From Pycnopodia helianthoides (Eukaryota > Echinodermata > Asteroidea > Forcipulatida > Asteriidae), in NCBI GenBank assembly GCA_032158295.1, contig CM063253.1:5363001-5427000 (forward strand): a DNA stretch of 64,000 nt. Direction: 5' to 3'. This document shows, piece after piece, positions 36,001-47,700 of this stretch. Position 1 is the stretch's first letter. Each line of letters starts with the position of its first letter. The position numbers and the translations under genes were made by a program. The notes beneath the pieces are model-generated. The model saw only the letters and a program-made list of their open reading frames with translations. It was not told where the DNA came from and did not search any database.

Positions 36001-37256
36001 TGTACCCTCGATATTGGACGGTAATCTTCAAAGTCTACAAGCGCCACTGGTGCAGCCGCGCTATGGCTGGTTGCGGATCACTCGTACTACGGGCTTCCCA
36101 TTGTCTCACGTACTCAGTGGTGGCCCATCAGACAACAATTGCTGTCTGATCAAAGGTCAGACAGTTTAGTTTGACATGTATTTGTTTTGTGTAAAAAAAA
36201 AAGAATTGTCCAAGAAAAATTGTGAACTCAAATTTGTCGGTTTATTTTGGTGAAGAGAATGCTATTGCATTTTTTAATATCGAGAAGGGTTTGTTTTTAC
36301 ATCATCACATGATTCGTCTTACCTTCTTGTGCTGTTATGATCACTTGGCTTGTGTCTTCATAATTGTCTTGAATCTCATTAAGCTCGTCTTCCTCCCAGG
36401 TGTCTCCATCCACGTCTTCTCCCCCGTCTTCGTAACCCATCCCTAAGTCCCTGTCGCCACCGGACGCCATCCGTCCCCTGGCCAGTGGCTCGGGTATGTC
36501 CACACTGCCGGCGCTCACGTTCGGCGCCCGCTCTAGCTTAAGTTTGCTCAAAATCTGCATCTTTATTTTCTCAAGACGCAAGAGACGTAGTCGCTCGGGG
36601 GGCAGTTTCTCAAGTTCCTGTTTTCTCCTCACGCAGTCCGGACAGTAGGCGCTGTCCCCTCCGTACTGTTTCTCGTCACCACCATCACTCGTTCGGACAT
36701 TGGTCTGAACGATTTGCTCAGACCCGGAGCCCTCCAAGTTGGCAAAACTTTCCACTGTTTTAGCGAGAAACCCCGAGCCTGCAACGGGGATGCCATCAGT
36801 CTCCCCGACAGCGTGAACGGTGTGGTCCGAGTCCGACAACGGCCGTCCGCTAGATGTGTCCGTCGCCTCCCCCCGCTCTATCGTCATCGAATCGTCCAGA
36901 AGGACTTCGGTCTTTTTAGCACTTCGTCTGTCTCTACCTAAATTTCTTTGGCTGTTTTCACTTGTTTCTGAATCTTTGGTTTCTTGGAAAAATTTTGTAA
37001 GCAGCTGGTTATTTTCTATTGCGACTAATGATGATGATGATAATTTGGAATTTGACTCTTGCGAGAGTGTCCTATGTGCGTTTGTGGCTGTGATGGGCGG
37101 TGTGGCTCCCCGCTGCTGGTGTCCCGCCGGTGACTGCGGCGTCTTTGACGGTACCATAGCACACTCCACCATACTGCAGTAGCAGCAGGCCAGACAGACC
37201 ACTACAACAGTGAGAAAAAGTCTCAAATACAGATTTGTTCTCGACAAACCAACCAT
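32297..37256 (-). CDS. INHBA/INHBB: Activin / inhibin beta chain-like precursor (two coding exons)
   Basis: Exons are 37256-36323 and 33033-32297, joined in phase 1 (1671 nt, 556 residues). This is a secreted TGF-beta superfamily precursor. The start is the first in-frame ATG and precedes a signal peptide (LRLFLTVVVVCLACCYC). The propeptide has the CPDC pair, the helix EKIKMQILSKLKLERAPNVS, an acidic stretch and a VTCATCRETG motif that matches VQCDSCQE of human INHBB. Cleavage is most likely at RRPR before SVIC. The 110-residue mature domain has nine cysteines (C-x6-CC, NYCRGSC, PCC, CAC), WDWIIEPKGY, and a C-terminus (LLYYDN..KKLLQNMITESC) close to activins. The x6 spacing and two-exon layout fit inhibin-beta rather than myostatin/GDF11 (x8). 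It should dimerise and signal through type II and ALK4-type receptors to Smad2/3. One oddity: the usual C-G-C end is C-A-C. Confidence 0.93.
33034..36322 (-). other. Single intron of the activin gene
   Basis: 3289 bp with low repeat load compared with the rest of the window. It has a tandem pair 'ttgcttcacctcttgc..gggtg' with 'gaagatatcacaggtg' (33835-33960), an A run at 34168 and a C/T-rich tract at 34390-34520. No other gene was seen. Confidence 0.6.
36323..37256 (-). CDS. INHBA/INHBB: Activin exon 1: signal peptide and N-terminal propeptide
   Basis: Ends CAAGAAG|gtaaga in phase 1, within TSQVIITAQE, which lines up with 'SEIISFAET' of vertebrate inhibin-beta. A sequence CAG|gtaaga lies only about ten bases upstream of the ATG, so some transcripts may splice from a 5' exon just before it. 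Confidence 0.92.
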
Positions 37257-37560
37257 GATGTTTGTCTTACCTGACACTCATCAGAGCTGCCGACTGCCAC
37301 CGCGGTAAGCTGGCCGTGGGACGTTCGCTCACATCAGGCAAGACCTGTTGGTTTGGAATCGGTGAGCTGACGGTGCTCAGTCTGCAGAGGGTGCGATGGC
37401 ACTGCCAGCTGGCCCATACTGTTGCAATTATCTCAACGCGTCTGGCTCCTGTACGTGTATATTGATAAAACCACTATGTTGTGATGTCACCCACTGACCA
37501 ATCACTGGGAGCGATCACTTTGACAGTTGACTCATAAGTTTGGATAGGTTTTTTTTTAAG
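37257..37560 (-). promoter_or_regulatory. Likely promoter region of the activin gene
   Basis: This sequence upstream of the ATG is free of recognisable repeats. It holds a CCAAT pentamer (about 37497-37501) and an exact AP-1 site TGACTCA near 37526. No clear TATA box is positioned for a short leader. Confidence 0.3.
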
Positions 37561-37913
37561 TCTGTGGCTGCATAGTTATGCGGCGACCAGTCCTGTTAGC
37601 TAGACAACACAGTATGACAAACAGTGTCACAGTGGATAGGCTGTACTTAATTTAGTTAGCTAACGTAACCCGTTGATCTTTCCGTCAAGTATAATGGACA
37701 TGTGAAAACAAAATGGCAAACGATTTTCACACCTCTGTGACGGTATCGTTTGTCAACGCCAACACATTTTTGCTGCGCCTATTGCTTACACAAATTTGAC
37801 GTCGCCCACGAATTTATCTTCATCATTTGTTTTTATTTCAGATCAGCATGAAATTATGAGCCATTTTCCCTGGTCCAAGTAACGTACACAAACTATTAAA
37901 CAAATAAATTTGT

Positions 37914-38030
37914 TAATTAGAAGATCAGATGACGTATTTGATGTCGATTGATCGATCAGATGACGTATTTGATGTCGATTGATCAATCAGATGACGTAAT
38001 TGATGTCGATTGATCGATCAGATGAAGTAA
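37914..38030. repeat. Four tandem copies of a 34-bp unit with TGACGTA
   Basis: The unit 'gatcagatgacgtatttgat' + 'gtcgattgatc' repeats about three and a half times. It is adjacent to the GGTT array. Confidence 0.85.
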
Positions 38031-38468
38031 TTTTGGGTTGTTTTGTGGTTGGTTGGTTGCATGTTGGTTGGTTGGTTAGTTGGTTGGTTGGTTGGTTGGT
38101 TGGTTGGTTGGTTGGTTGATTGGTTGGTTGGTTGGTTTGTTGGTTGGTTGGTTGTTTGGTTGGTTGGTTGGTTGGTTTGTTGGTTTGTTGGTTGATTGAT
38201 TGATTGGTTGATTGTTGCTTGGTTGGTTGGTTGGTTGGTTGGCTGGTTGGTTGCTTGCTTGGTTGGTTGGTTGGTTGGTTGGTTGGTTGGTTGGTTGGTT
38301 GGTTGGTTGGTTGGTTGATTGGTTGGTTGGTTGGTTGGTTTGTTGGTTTGTTGGTTGATTGATTGATTGGTTGATTGTTGCTTGGTTGGTTGGTTGGTTG
38401 GTTGGCTGGTTGGTTGCTTGGTTGGCTGGTTGGTTGGTTGGTTGGTTGGTTGTTTGGTTGGTTAGCTA
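38030..38468. repeat. (GGTT)n array with higher-order repeats
   Basis: About 430 bp of GGTT tetramers. The variant block 'tttgttggtttgttggttga' + 'ttgattg' and following 'ttgcttgg' occurs near 38175 and again near 38338, a spacing of about 165 bp. The Asn-Gln-Pro-Thr ORF on the minus strand is a by-product of the repeat. Confidence 0.92.
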
Positions 38469-38469
38469 A

Positions 38470-39430
38470 AGCTAAGCTAACACAATGTTTCTGGTCTGGG
38501 TCGTTTTCAGATCCATCACAACTCATCAAAGAGGCCAAATACCACGATGTTACAGCTTCTATAGCGTAAAGATAAAACAAAAAACATGATTTTCACGATC
38601 ATAAACAGAGCTGTACCAAAGTCTTTCAAAACATAAAGGTTCATATGTTTCTGTACCATCCAGTCGGATCTGGTAAAGAACTTGAGTTCAAAAACTCGCA
38701 CCAGCAATAACTTCTTAAATTGCGCCAAACATTTTCTTTAATTAAGGTTTCGCACATAAACTGTCGGATAGTTTGTTCAGGAGTTGGAAAACTGTATTTA
38801 ATAATAGACTTACATCAAACCACAAGATGGTGTGGCTTTCATTTTTGACGGCAACAATGCATCGTAAATCTATGCTGAGCATTGTGTGTGCAAGTTTGAG
38901 AAAAAAACACCATTGGAACTTGGGCACCCAGAACGGAAATGCTGATGTTTTCTTGCGGAAAAACAATGTAGTTGTTCGCCCACGCTGCCATCCGGCATGG
39001 ATATATATAATACATCTAAAATAGATATAGTTTTACATTGATAGAAAACAGAAACTAAAACTAACCTTTTTAGCCCCGTCGTAGTAGTAGTACGAAATTT
39101 GAAGCAAAATGTTAGGAGTAACAATACAAAGGTTTCGTACTTCTGGGGGAGTCACTGCATGAGAGCAGTTTTTAACACCCAATGTTAGTCAACAAAAACG
39201 TGTAGTTTAATTGGTGTATAGTAATTGCTCGAGGGACGATGAATATTCATTAGGTTCTACCCTCGACCTGAGGTGTATACTCAGTGCTTTCAGGGTCCTG
39301 GGTTGGGAGGGGGAGATCCATCGGCCACTCGGATGGGATTCGAACCCGCGACGCATTCTACATAAATTGTCTTCTAGTCCCTAAACCAGCGAGCGTGGAC
39401 GGTGTGGCAGGGGCCCTTTCAAATCCTGTA
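38470..39430. other. Intergenic, no gene seen
   Basis: Mostly unique sequence. A tRNA-like SINE head in minus orientation lies near 39325-39400 ('gggattcgaacccgcgac'). Confidence 0.4.
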
Positions 39431-39434
39431 CAAC

Positions 39435-39812
39435 TTAAAGGCACTGGACACTATATTGGTAATTACTCAAAATAATTGTTAGCATAAAAACTTACTTGGT
39501 AACGAGCAATGGAGAGCTGTTGATAGTATAAAACATTGTGAGAAACGGCTCCCTCTGAAGTAACGTAGTTTTTGAGAAAGAAGTAATTTCTCAGTAAAAA
39601 TATTTGAATTGATTTTGAGACCTCACGCGTGAGGTCTCGAAATCAAGCAACTTCGTGTGACAAGGGTGTTTTTCCTTCCATTAAAATCTCGCAACTTCGA
39701 CGACCAATTGAGTTCAAATTTTCACAGGTTTGTTATTTTGTGCATAATGTTGAGATACACCAAGTGAGAAGACTGGTCTTTGACAATTACCAAAGGTGTC
39801 CAGTGTCTTTAA
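39435..39812. mobile_element. TTAA-flanked MITE, family A copy 2
   Basis: Exact TTAA on both sides (39435-39438 and 39809-39812). Termini are AGGCACTGGACAC and GTGTCCAGTGTCT. It is nearly identical to 27647-28037, including the central palindrome, which implies recent activity. Confidence 0.9.
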
Positions 39813-40609
39813 GCGTACAACCTAATGTTGGTCGACTTTGAGCGTACGGTGTCCCCACGTCCCCCAGTAGCTCGCAATAAAACACTGCGTAATACGAGCA
39901 CTCAGTATTATTTTGTACCCGTTCGTTGCAGGGTGTAGCAGCCCCGGGAGAATATTATTCACTCTCTTTATAAAATTAATGTCAACAGCACAGAGGAAGA
40001 TGCCACAATGGCAAGGTATCTCCACTTCCACTGCCGAGGGACTTTAACGCAAAATACCCGCCATTCCTTGGTGTGATCCTTACAAAATCATCTCGTCAGA
40101 ATAGTTGTGTTTGGAGCCCTACTTTCTAATTTCACTACCAGAGTGTTGTTTTAGTGGTATGTAACTCTCCACTTTGATGTTTTCCATTTTTGTTAATGTT
40201 TTAAACTTCTATTATTTCAATAATTGATTGTTATTACTGTAGTATAAGTGATTGCAGTCAATAAACACACATTGATGTGGACGCCCTTTGTTATAAGTTA
40301 CTGACCTACTGGCCTACTGACCTACTTAACTCGCCAAAGGTCACTAAACTAAACTACAGCTAAACGATCAACTATTGAAAGAATTAAGTGAGAAAACAAC
40401 CCACTTGGTTTTGGATTTGGGTCCTTCACACAACTGTTCTGATAAGAATATTATGGTAGTCACACCCAGGAATATATATCCCAAAAAGACAACTCGACCC
40501 GTATTTTACGTTAAATTCCTCATCAGCAGTGGAAGGGTGTCACTGGTTACGTGTCATAATCTTCCTGTTTGTCTTTTCCACAGAGAGCAATGCTGGCCTC
40601 GACCCGTCG

Positions 40610-41001
40610 TTAAAGGAACATTGCAGAATTTGTTTTTGCTAACAAAACAGTTGCTGGCAGTGTAAGCACTTTATGTAATCCACCATATACATAAACTGAC
40701 AAACCTGTAGAAGTTTGAGATCGATCGGCCATCTGGGTCACGAGAAAATAGTGAAAAACCGATTACACATTTGCATGAAATCATATAGATTCAACAAATG
40801 AATAAAACGCTCACTGAGCGATAAACTCCAATCGGAAAATTAGTTTATTCATTTCTCATTAAATATGGCATTTCAGACAGAAATATTTCAAGGGATGTTT
40901 TCTACTATCATCATCATTAGACCGTGTAAGTTTTATGTAAATCTGTGATCAAAGGTATATTTTACAAGTTTTTTCTTACCAATTCTGTAATGTTCCTTTA
41001 A
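40610..41001. mobile_element. TTAA-flanked MITE, family B copy 1
   Basis: TTAA at both ends; termini AGGAACATTGCAGAATT and AATTCTGTAATGTTCCT. The centre is CGCTCACTGAGCG. Other copies are at 51146, 58526 and 59951. Confidence 0.9.
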
Positions 41002-41949
41002 GATAAGACCATGCAACCTCTGTTTACAAAAATAGTTACCTTGTACGTTCCAGGGCCTTTCTGGCAGGCAAGATAGTACACTGGTCACGAGGGAGATTTT
41101 TTTTACATCTTGTGTCATAGTTCCACATCATTTCAAGAGTTATAAAAATAACAGCTGAACAAATTTTGAGATGTGCCTCCCATTTACTTTATATCAAAAG
41201 TTGATGAAAAAATCGGACTGTATTCTCCATAAAATATAACATTTATTCTGTTCTACCATTGAGCTGTGTGCAAATCACGTACCCGCAGGAAGCCAGGCTC
41301 TGTGATTCTTTTGTCAAACATGTAATGTCACAGGTTAAATTGTCTGTAGAATTGTAGCTTTTTAAAGGGAAAGAAATGCTGTCCCAATAGTGGATTTAGC
41401 CTACACATTGAGAACATTATCCGAATTTAGAAGGTAATGGAGTGCGTTAGTCATTTAGTTTCCTGCAATCAAAACATTTTGTAGATAACTACTCCGATTG
41501 TTTGTTGGTAGTGTGATGTTTTTTTTATGTCGACTTGACTATTGGTGCGTTTTCTTTGGGAAGATTTCATAATGTGCGTCATAATAATGACAGTCTAACA
41601 TTAATTTTGGCCGCTGTTTGGCACGCGACGACGTCTAGAACACATCATAGCCATGCATGCAAGACATTTGTGGCGAAAACAATATGGAGTCAAGGTCGGC
41701 GCCCACCGCGCACTATAATTTATGACGTCACGAATATCCTACAACTGGTAACGTAATATTGCTAGGTGAGAAAATGTTGATACCAATGGAATTCAAAGTT
41801 CACGCTTACGTACGCCGGTCTCTTCTCGTGTTTAAATATTTCAGGGGTCAAGACAGGTAGCAGACCTAATTATTTTTAAAATATTTATTGTGATGTTTTA
41901 AAAAACTACAGGAAGTTTACCCACAAATTGAAGTAGTTATATTGATGTT

Positions 41950-42215
41950 TGACAACAACGACAGCAGCAGCAGCATGCAGCAACAACAGCAACACCAACA
42001 ACAACGATATCAACAACAATAACAACAACGACAACAACAACAACGACGACAACGACGATGACGACAACAAAAACAACAACAACAACAGCAGCAATAATAC
42101 AACAAAAACACCTACAACAACAAAAGCATCAACAACACTAAACAACAACAACAACAACCACAGCAACAGAAAAAGCATCCACAACACCAACTACAACAAA
42201 TACTAAACAAAAACA
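41950..42215. repeat. (CAA)n-rich microsatellite
   Basis: About 265 bp of CAA, CAG and CGA triplets with interruptions. The Asn/Thr-rich and Leu-rich ORFs across it are artefacts. Confidence 0.88.
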
Positions 42216-42463
42216 GCAACAACGAACTTTAGGCCCCTAAGTGAAGCATTTGTGTTTCTTTAAAAGAGAATTTAAAAATAAAAAAATAAATTTTCAAGGC
42301 CTGTCAAGATGGCACTATTCAAATAACAAGCTTTGGTGATTATCGACAAAATTCGATAAACAGGGATCTTTTTGTTTGTTTTGTTGTTGTTTCTTATTTT
42401 TTGGTTTTTTGTATTTGTTTTGTTTTTAAATATTAAAATAATGTGAAAAATACGCAAGCAGAA

Positions 42464-42820
42464 GCGTTAAAGGGACATTGAGAGGATAAGAAAGAAATCA
42501 CTATGACTTAGGGCAAGTCATAATTGACTTATGTGTCTCGTAATCATGACTTAGTATAAATCATAATTATGACCTATTTACTTATGAATATGAGATATAT
42601 CTCATGAATATGACTTGTAAACATCACAGTATGACTGACGGGCACAAGTCATGCTAATCATTACGAGAATAAGTCACAGTTATGACTTATACTAATTCAT
42701 AATTATGAGATATGAGGCATAGTTAAGATGTTTACTTACTCATAATTAAGCGATATAACTCATAGTTATGACTAATAATTATCACTTTCTTTCTTTTCTC
42801 AATTTCCCTTCAATCAACGC
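42464..42820. mobile_element. MITE with GCGTT..GGGA ends and an interior of 'cataattatgac' palindromes
   Basis: The left end 'gcgttaaagggacattgaga' and right end 'tctcaatttcccttcaatca' + 'acgc' are inverted copies. The interior has many scattered TCATAATTATGA-type palindromes like the unit of the 12.6-14.15 kb satellite, but not in tandem. Confidence 0.7.
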
Positions 42821-42925
42821 TTTCGTACCGTACAAGACTGTCTGTGGCCGTGCCTTCTTCAATGCAGCCTCCACTGGAGTTAAGATCTCTGACCACAAAC
42901 AACTGTTCACCGCGGGAGCTGCAAA

Positions 42926-42937
42926 CAAGATGGCGCC
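42926..42937 (+). promoter_or_regulatory. YY1-like site, possible ASNSD1 transcription start region
   Basis: CAAGATGGCGCC matches the YY1 consensus that often sits just after the start site of housekeeping genes. Its ATG opens a seven-codon ORF (MAPPVEE). A strong donor, ACCAG|gtaaat, at 43059 could end a 5' untranslated exon that splices to the acceptor at 44627. Confidence 0.4.
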
Positions 42938-44628
42938 GCCCGTGGAGGAATAACGTGCGGCCATACAACTGCTATTTCAATCACCGCGCCCCTCTAATTA
43001 GGATGAAACTAACCAATGGATTAGCTTGATACAGTGGATTGATATTTCCTCATTACCAGGTAAATTAAGACATTCTTGTCACTTTTCAGCATAAGCCATA
43101 GAGGTTGTCAATTTCAGACAAAATTCTACTGTCAAACAAGTGTCATGTCGCCGACCATCCTCATCCTGTGCCATGGTGTGTCGATTGATATGCTATGGTC
43201 GATCAATGTTGACACTGACAGTGGCAGTGCACATGTCTTGCGGCTGCAGTGCCATGTTGCAGTTCTTGTAAAGTGTGGTGCTAAGGAAGGGCAGCCTCAT
43301 GTTCAAGTTACAACAGAGAGTGTTACTAAAAAATATATTTTTAGTAAACAGAGTAGGCCTAGGCCCTATAAACAGTAACAGTAACACTAACACTCTCTGT
43401 TTTTTATTAGCCAGTAGAATTGTTTGTTTTATTGTATTGTGAATTTTGCCAAACAAATAATAATAATAATTTATTTATAACTAAAATGGTGATGCGCAGC
43501 CGCGCTGCCACAGCAAAATGCCCGAGTGTGAACGGCCCAAGTTTAAAGTTACAGGACACTTGAAATCTTCATGATTGTAACTGTAGTTTGTAGCAAAGCA
43601 TCAACGTATTTATCACATTTTAACACATGGTTCCATTGTAATTTGTAATGGGTCTAACTCTAAGGAGACCAAGAACTATGATTATTGCAGCTGCTACTAA
43701 TTATTCATACTAACATTAACAAAACTAGTGCAGCTCATGCACCTTTGGCACTACAGACTGTTGTTGATCAAGTTGCTGTGTATGCACACTCTGCAGCTGT
43801 TTACATGGGACAATGTCATACTCATAATAATGCAATGGAAACATAGTTTTTTAACAGAAAAGACTGAGTGCACATTTCAACTGTCAATTTTCTATAATTA
43901 AAGGAGCTCTAAGAAAATTGAAGGTAGTGTATTATTTCTCATTAATTCTCTTCTTTCTGAACATTGATGAGGGACATTTTTTCATTATTATTTTTTTTGT
44001 CCAAATGCATACAATTCTGTACCCGTTATAAATTGCTAATTTTCCTACTTGTTTTTAGCTACGGATTCAAAATGACACAAGCTGACTATAATTACATATG
44101 TGACTATGCTGCACATGGTTTTTTTTATGTAGTGAGTGCGTTATTACAGAATATTTATAATCACTTAAGATGAAATCTGGGCTCTGTTTCACGAGACAAA
44201 GCCGAGTGAAATGGAAAAGCCAGATTTCACTGAGTGATTATATTCTGTGACAATGCATGAATGAAATGCATTCAGTATAACTCACATAGATATTTGTCGT
44301 TTTAAATTTGTTTCCCAAAACCACAAAACCGACCCTGAAACTTATCCACCCAACACACTGAAAATTCTATCAAAGACAAAACTTCTAAACAGCATGGCTG
44401 ACTCTATGGACACCAACCTTGCCCGTTTACATTTGTAGACGGGCGGGGAGCGGTTATTTTTGAAACGACGATGCTGTGATGCACGGTAAAAATGTCCTAT
44501 AATTACCCACATAGGACTCCTATATTACTCCAAGGTAATTGTGTTTTTCTTGTAGGAACATGAAATCGGAGTGCTTGTGAACGTAGGTGTGACTTTTTTT
44601 CATTTGGAGTCGTTGGTCACTTTTCAGC

Positions 44629-44724
44629 ATGTGTGGCATTTACTGTGTGCTGTCCGCAGCCTCAAGGAATGATCATTGTAAACACCAAACGCACTCATCG
44701 TTGGCCCGGCTGAAACAATCCAAG
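44629..44724 (+). CDS. ASNSD1: ASNSD1 exon 1
   Basis: Codes MCGIYCVLSAA..QSK and ends AAG|gtgaat. It sits right after a T-rich acceptor, so the leader must come from an upstream exon. Confidence 0.85.
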
Positions 44725-47700
44725 GTGAATTGAAAAGTTATCCACAAGATGTTAAGAAATTATTTTGTTGATAAGTCCCCATCCCCCTTTAAGTAAAATC
44801 CACAAGACATTAAGAAACGATTTTGTTGATTTAGCCTAAGTCTCCATCCCCCTTTTGAAGAATATCCACAAGACGTTAAGAAATGATTTGTCCCAATCTA
44901 CCGTAACTTCATAGAGCTGTATTATGCACAAAAATTTGTTCAGCTTAACAACATTATGCTTACCAGAATAAGATTACCAGCCAAAATAGCATGTCACATA
45001 GTACAATCTATAACTGGTATCCTGCTTATTTTTGCTTACAGTGTAACAGAAACATTTTTGGGCACTATTTTCTGCTTTTATGTAAAATAAACACAGATAA
45101 ACTTTGGCCCTGGAGGGCCATCAAGTCTGCAGTTCTGGAATCACGCACAAGTGTAAGGGTGAAACCGAAATTAACAGCCCCTCTCTGTTTATATCCATTG
45201 CAGTTATATCTGAACCTGATGAGACGAGGTCCAGATTGCGCTGGCCAACTCCTTGAGACAGTCTCCCCCATCGACCCGGCCAAGCCGCAGTCACCTCCCC
45301 AGATTCACGCCATCTTCTCCGGTCATGTTCTCCATCAGAGAGGACCACTGACTTCTCAGCCGCTGAGAGACTCGGAGGGCAATGTACTCTTGTGGAACGG
45401 TGAAATCTTTGATGGAATAAAGGTAGCTACAAGATCTCTTACTCTGTACGCACTGTAAGGGCCATGTCACACAAGGCAATTTATAGGCAACCAGTTCCAG
45501 GCAATCTCCAAGAAGACAAAATATCCACATGTTAGTTCCCACATGATTATTGTCTTAGGGGCTAATAATAACCAAAAATGTATCTTGTGCTACCGAAGTG
45601 TTCCTGTTGCCTGCAGTGCATGTCTGGTTGCCCCCATGTTGCCCGTAGAAATTGCCCTGTGTGACAAGGCCTTTACACTACATGTACATGCAGGGAACGA
45701 TTTCATCAAGCAAATTTGCATAGCAAACAAATTTAGGCTCCGCTTGTGTTGTACACACTGAATGCTAATTTTGAGTAGCAAATTTTGACTTTTGAGTAGC
45801 AACTATTACATTTTGTGTAGAAATTTGCTCTGCTGTACAAGGGAAATCATTTGCTGACATGTACATGTGAGGTACATGTATATAAAACAAATATAGAATG
45901 CATTTTATTCAGACACAGAATATCTGGACTGTTTCATTTTTTTACTCGGCTTCACCTCGTGAAATGGAACAGTCCAGATATCATGTCCTGATAAATATTC
46001 TGCTATACTGTACTCATGCATCCAATATTTGTGTACCTGTTTCCATATTGTTGTTCTCTTGATGTATTTATTTATTTTGATGTATGTATGTATTGGTGTA
46101 TTTATTTAATTGTTCATTTTCTGAATTAATTTATCTTTTCTAATTTTGATTCTTAACATTGAGGTTTTTTTTTTCTTCTAAATTTAAAGATTCAGTTGTT
46201 TTTGTTTTATTTTTTCTGTAATTGGCGGTCTGTCCGCAACTAAATAAATAAATAAATAGATCTATCAATACCCACAGTACACGTTTTTCTGTATCTTCTT
46301 ATCCATTCCCTAGTCTGTTCCAAATACCGATCTCATTTGGTAAGTCATTGTATACATTACCTTGCGCGTATCTGCTGTTCACGCCCTAAGTTTTCCTTAC
46401 TTCTGGCTCCAAAATCCAAATATAAAGAGATTTGTCCAAAGACACGATGCGCATGATGATACATTTAAGGTTGTTAGGTGTTGAATGACGGCACCCACTG
46501 ACGGCATGTTTCTATGTCTGCTTCACAAAGTTGTCCCCTTTTAGGGGCGTGGTTTCCACCTCTAGTTTTAGTATTTATTATTATATTTTTTTGGTGATAA
46601 TAAGCCTCGGCTGTAAAGTTTGAACAAACTTGCATTTATAGGTTTTAAAGGCAGGGTGCACTTTTGGTAATTGCTCCACAAGTTAATGACCATCAAAACT
46701 TACTTGGCAAAGAGCACTGGAGAGCTGTTGATCTATTAAAAACATTTTTAGAAACAACCCCCTTTAAAGCAATACTTTTAGAGAAAAGGGCAATTTTTCA
46801 CCCAAACATTTGAATCTGGCATCTGAAAGCACACAATTCTACGCAACAAGGGTGTTGTTTTTTTTTCCGTTTTTTTATTGCAACTTTGATGACCATTTGA
46901 GCCCAGATGTTCAGAGGTTTGTTTATTTATGCATTAGTTGGGATACACCAAGTGAGGATACTAGTCTTTGACAATTACCAAAAGTATACCCTGCCTATGA
47001 GATAGGCTAAGTGCATATTTTATAGTTTTTACTTAAACAAAAAAAGTTCACAGGGCCTTTTTAAAATTTAAAAAACAGTTCTTTTCTGAGCTACATATTT
47101 GTAAGAAGTCTCCCGATTTTCTGGAATCTACTCCATAGTACAAAATAACAGCATGACAAGTTCTTACTGGAACAAATTTACACAACTAAGCAGATGTAAT
47201 CACATGGTGTTACCGCAAATCAAGTATTAAGCAAAACACTCAAATCATAAAGAGGAAGGTCATAGATTGGTTTTTGTCAACGTAATGCTGATTTGTAGGA
47301 AAAATTATCAAGAAAGATACAATAAAAGTCACCAGTAAAAGTTTGAAAAGCTGAATATAGTTTCTTCTTGATGAGAAAGCAGCCAAAAAACTGTCACAGT
47401 ACTTTCATTAAGAATGTCAAATCCATCCCTTTGTAGCAAGGTGACAGCGGGCACCAACCGCATCTCTGGCCAACAGCATTCACAGACGACCATGACAATT
47501 TGAGTCTCCAAAACTCACCTTAAGGTTTGGCATGTTTGGAGATTGAAATGTTCCGAAAATCTTTTATCGATTTCTAATCAACGGGGGCATTTCAGGCAGG
47601 ATGCTTACTACTATGACCATTTGTAAACAAGTAAGCTTTCGGACAGAAATTACACAAATGTTTTTTGGGGTCATTACCAAAGTATGACCCTACCTTTAAT

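Noticed and set aside
32297..37256. Calling the minus-strand TGF-beta gene myostatin/GDF11 because of the helix QILSKLKLERAPNVS and the nearby ASNSD1
   Set aside because: C-x6-CC spacing, the VTCATC motif, two coding exons and the C-terminus all fit inhibin-beta/activin better; GDF8/11 has x8 spacing and three exons.
37987..38580. 197-residue Asn/Gln/Pro/Thr-rich reading frame
   Set aside because: It is the translation of the GGTT tetramer array; any frame through this repeat is open.
41906..42206. Leu-rich and Asn-rich frames on both strands
   Set aside because: Both are translations of the CAA-rich microsatellite.
44394..44438. Short ORF MADSMDTNLARLHL upstream of ASNSD1, considered as ASDURF
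   Set aside because: Only 14 residues, no similarity to the prefoldin-like ASDURF, and it would lie in an intron if the acceptor at 44627 is used.
47329..47511. 60-residue minus-strand frame in ASNSD1 intron 2
   Set aside because: It lies wholly within a MITE and matches part of the element at 63578.
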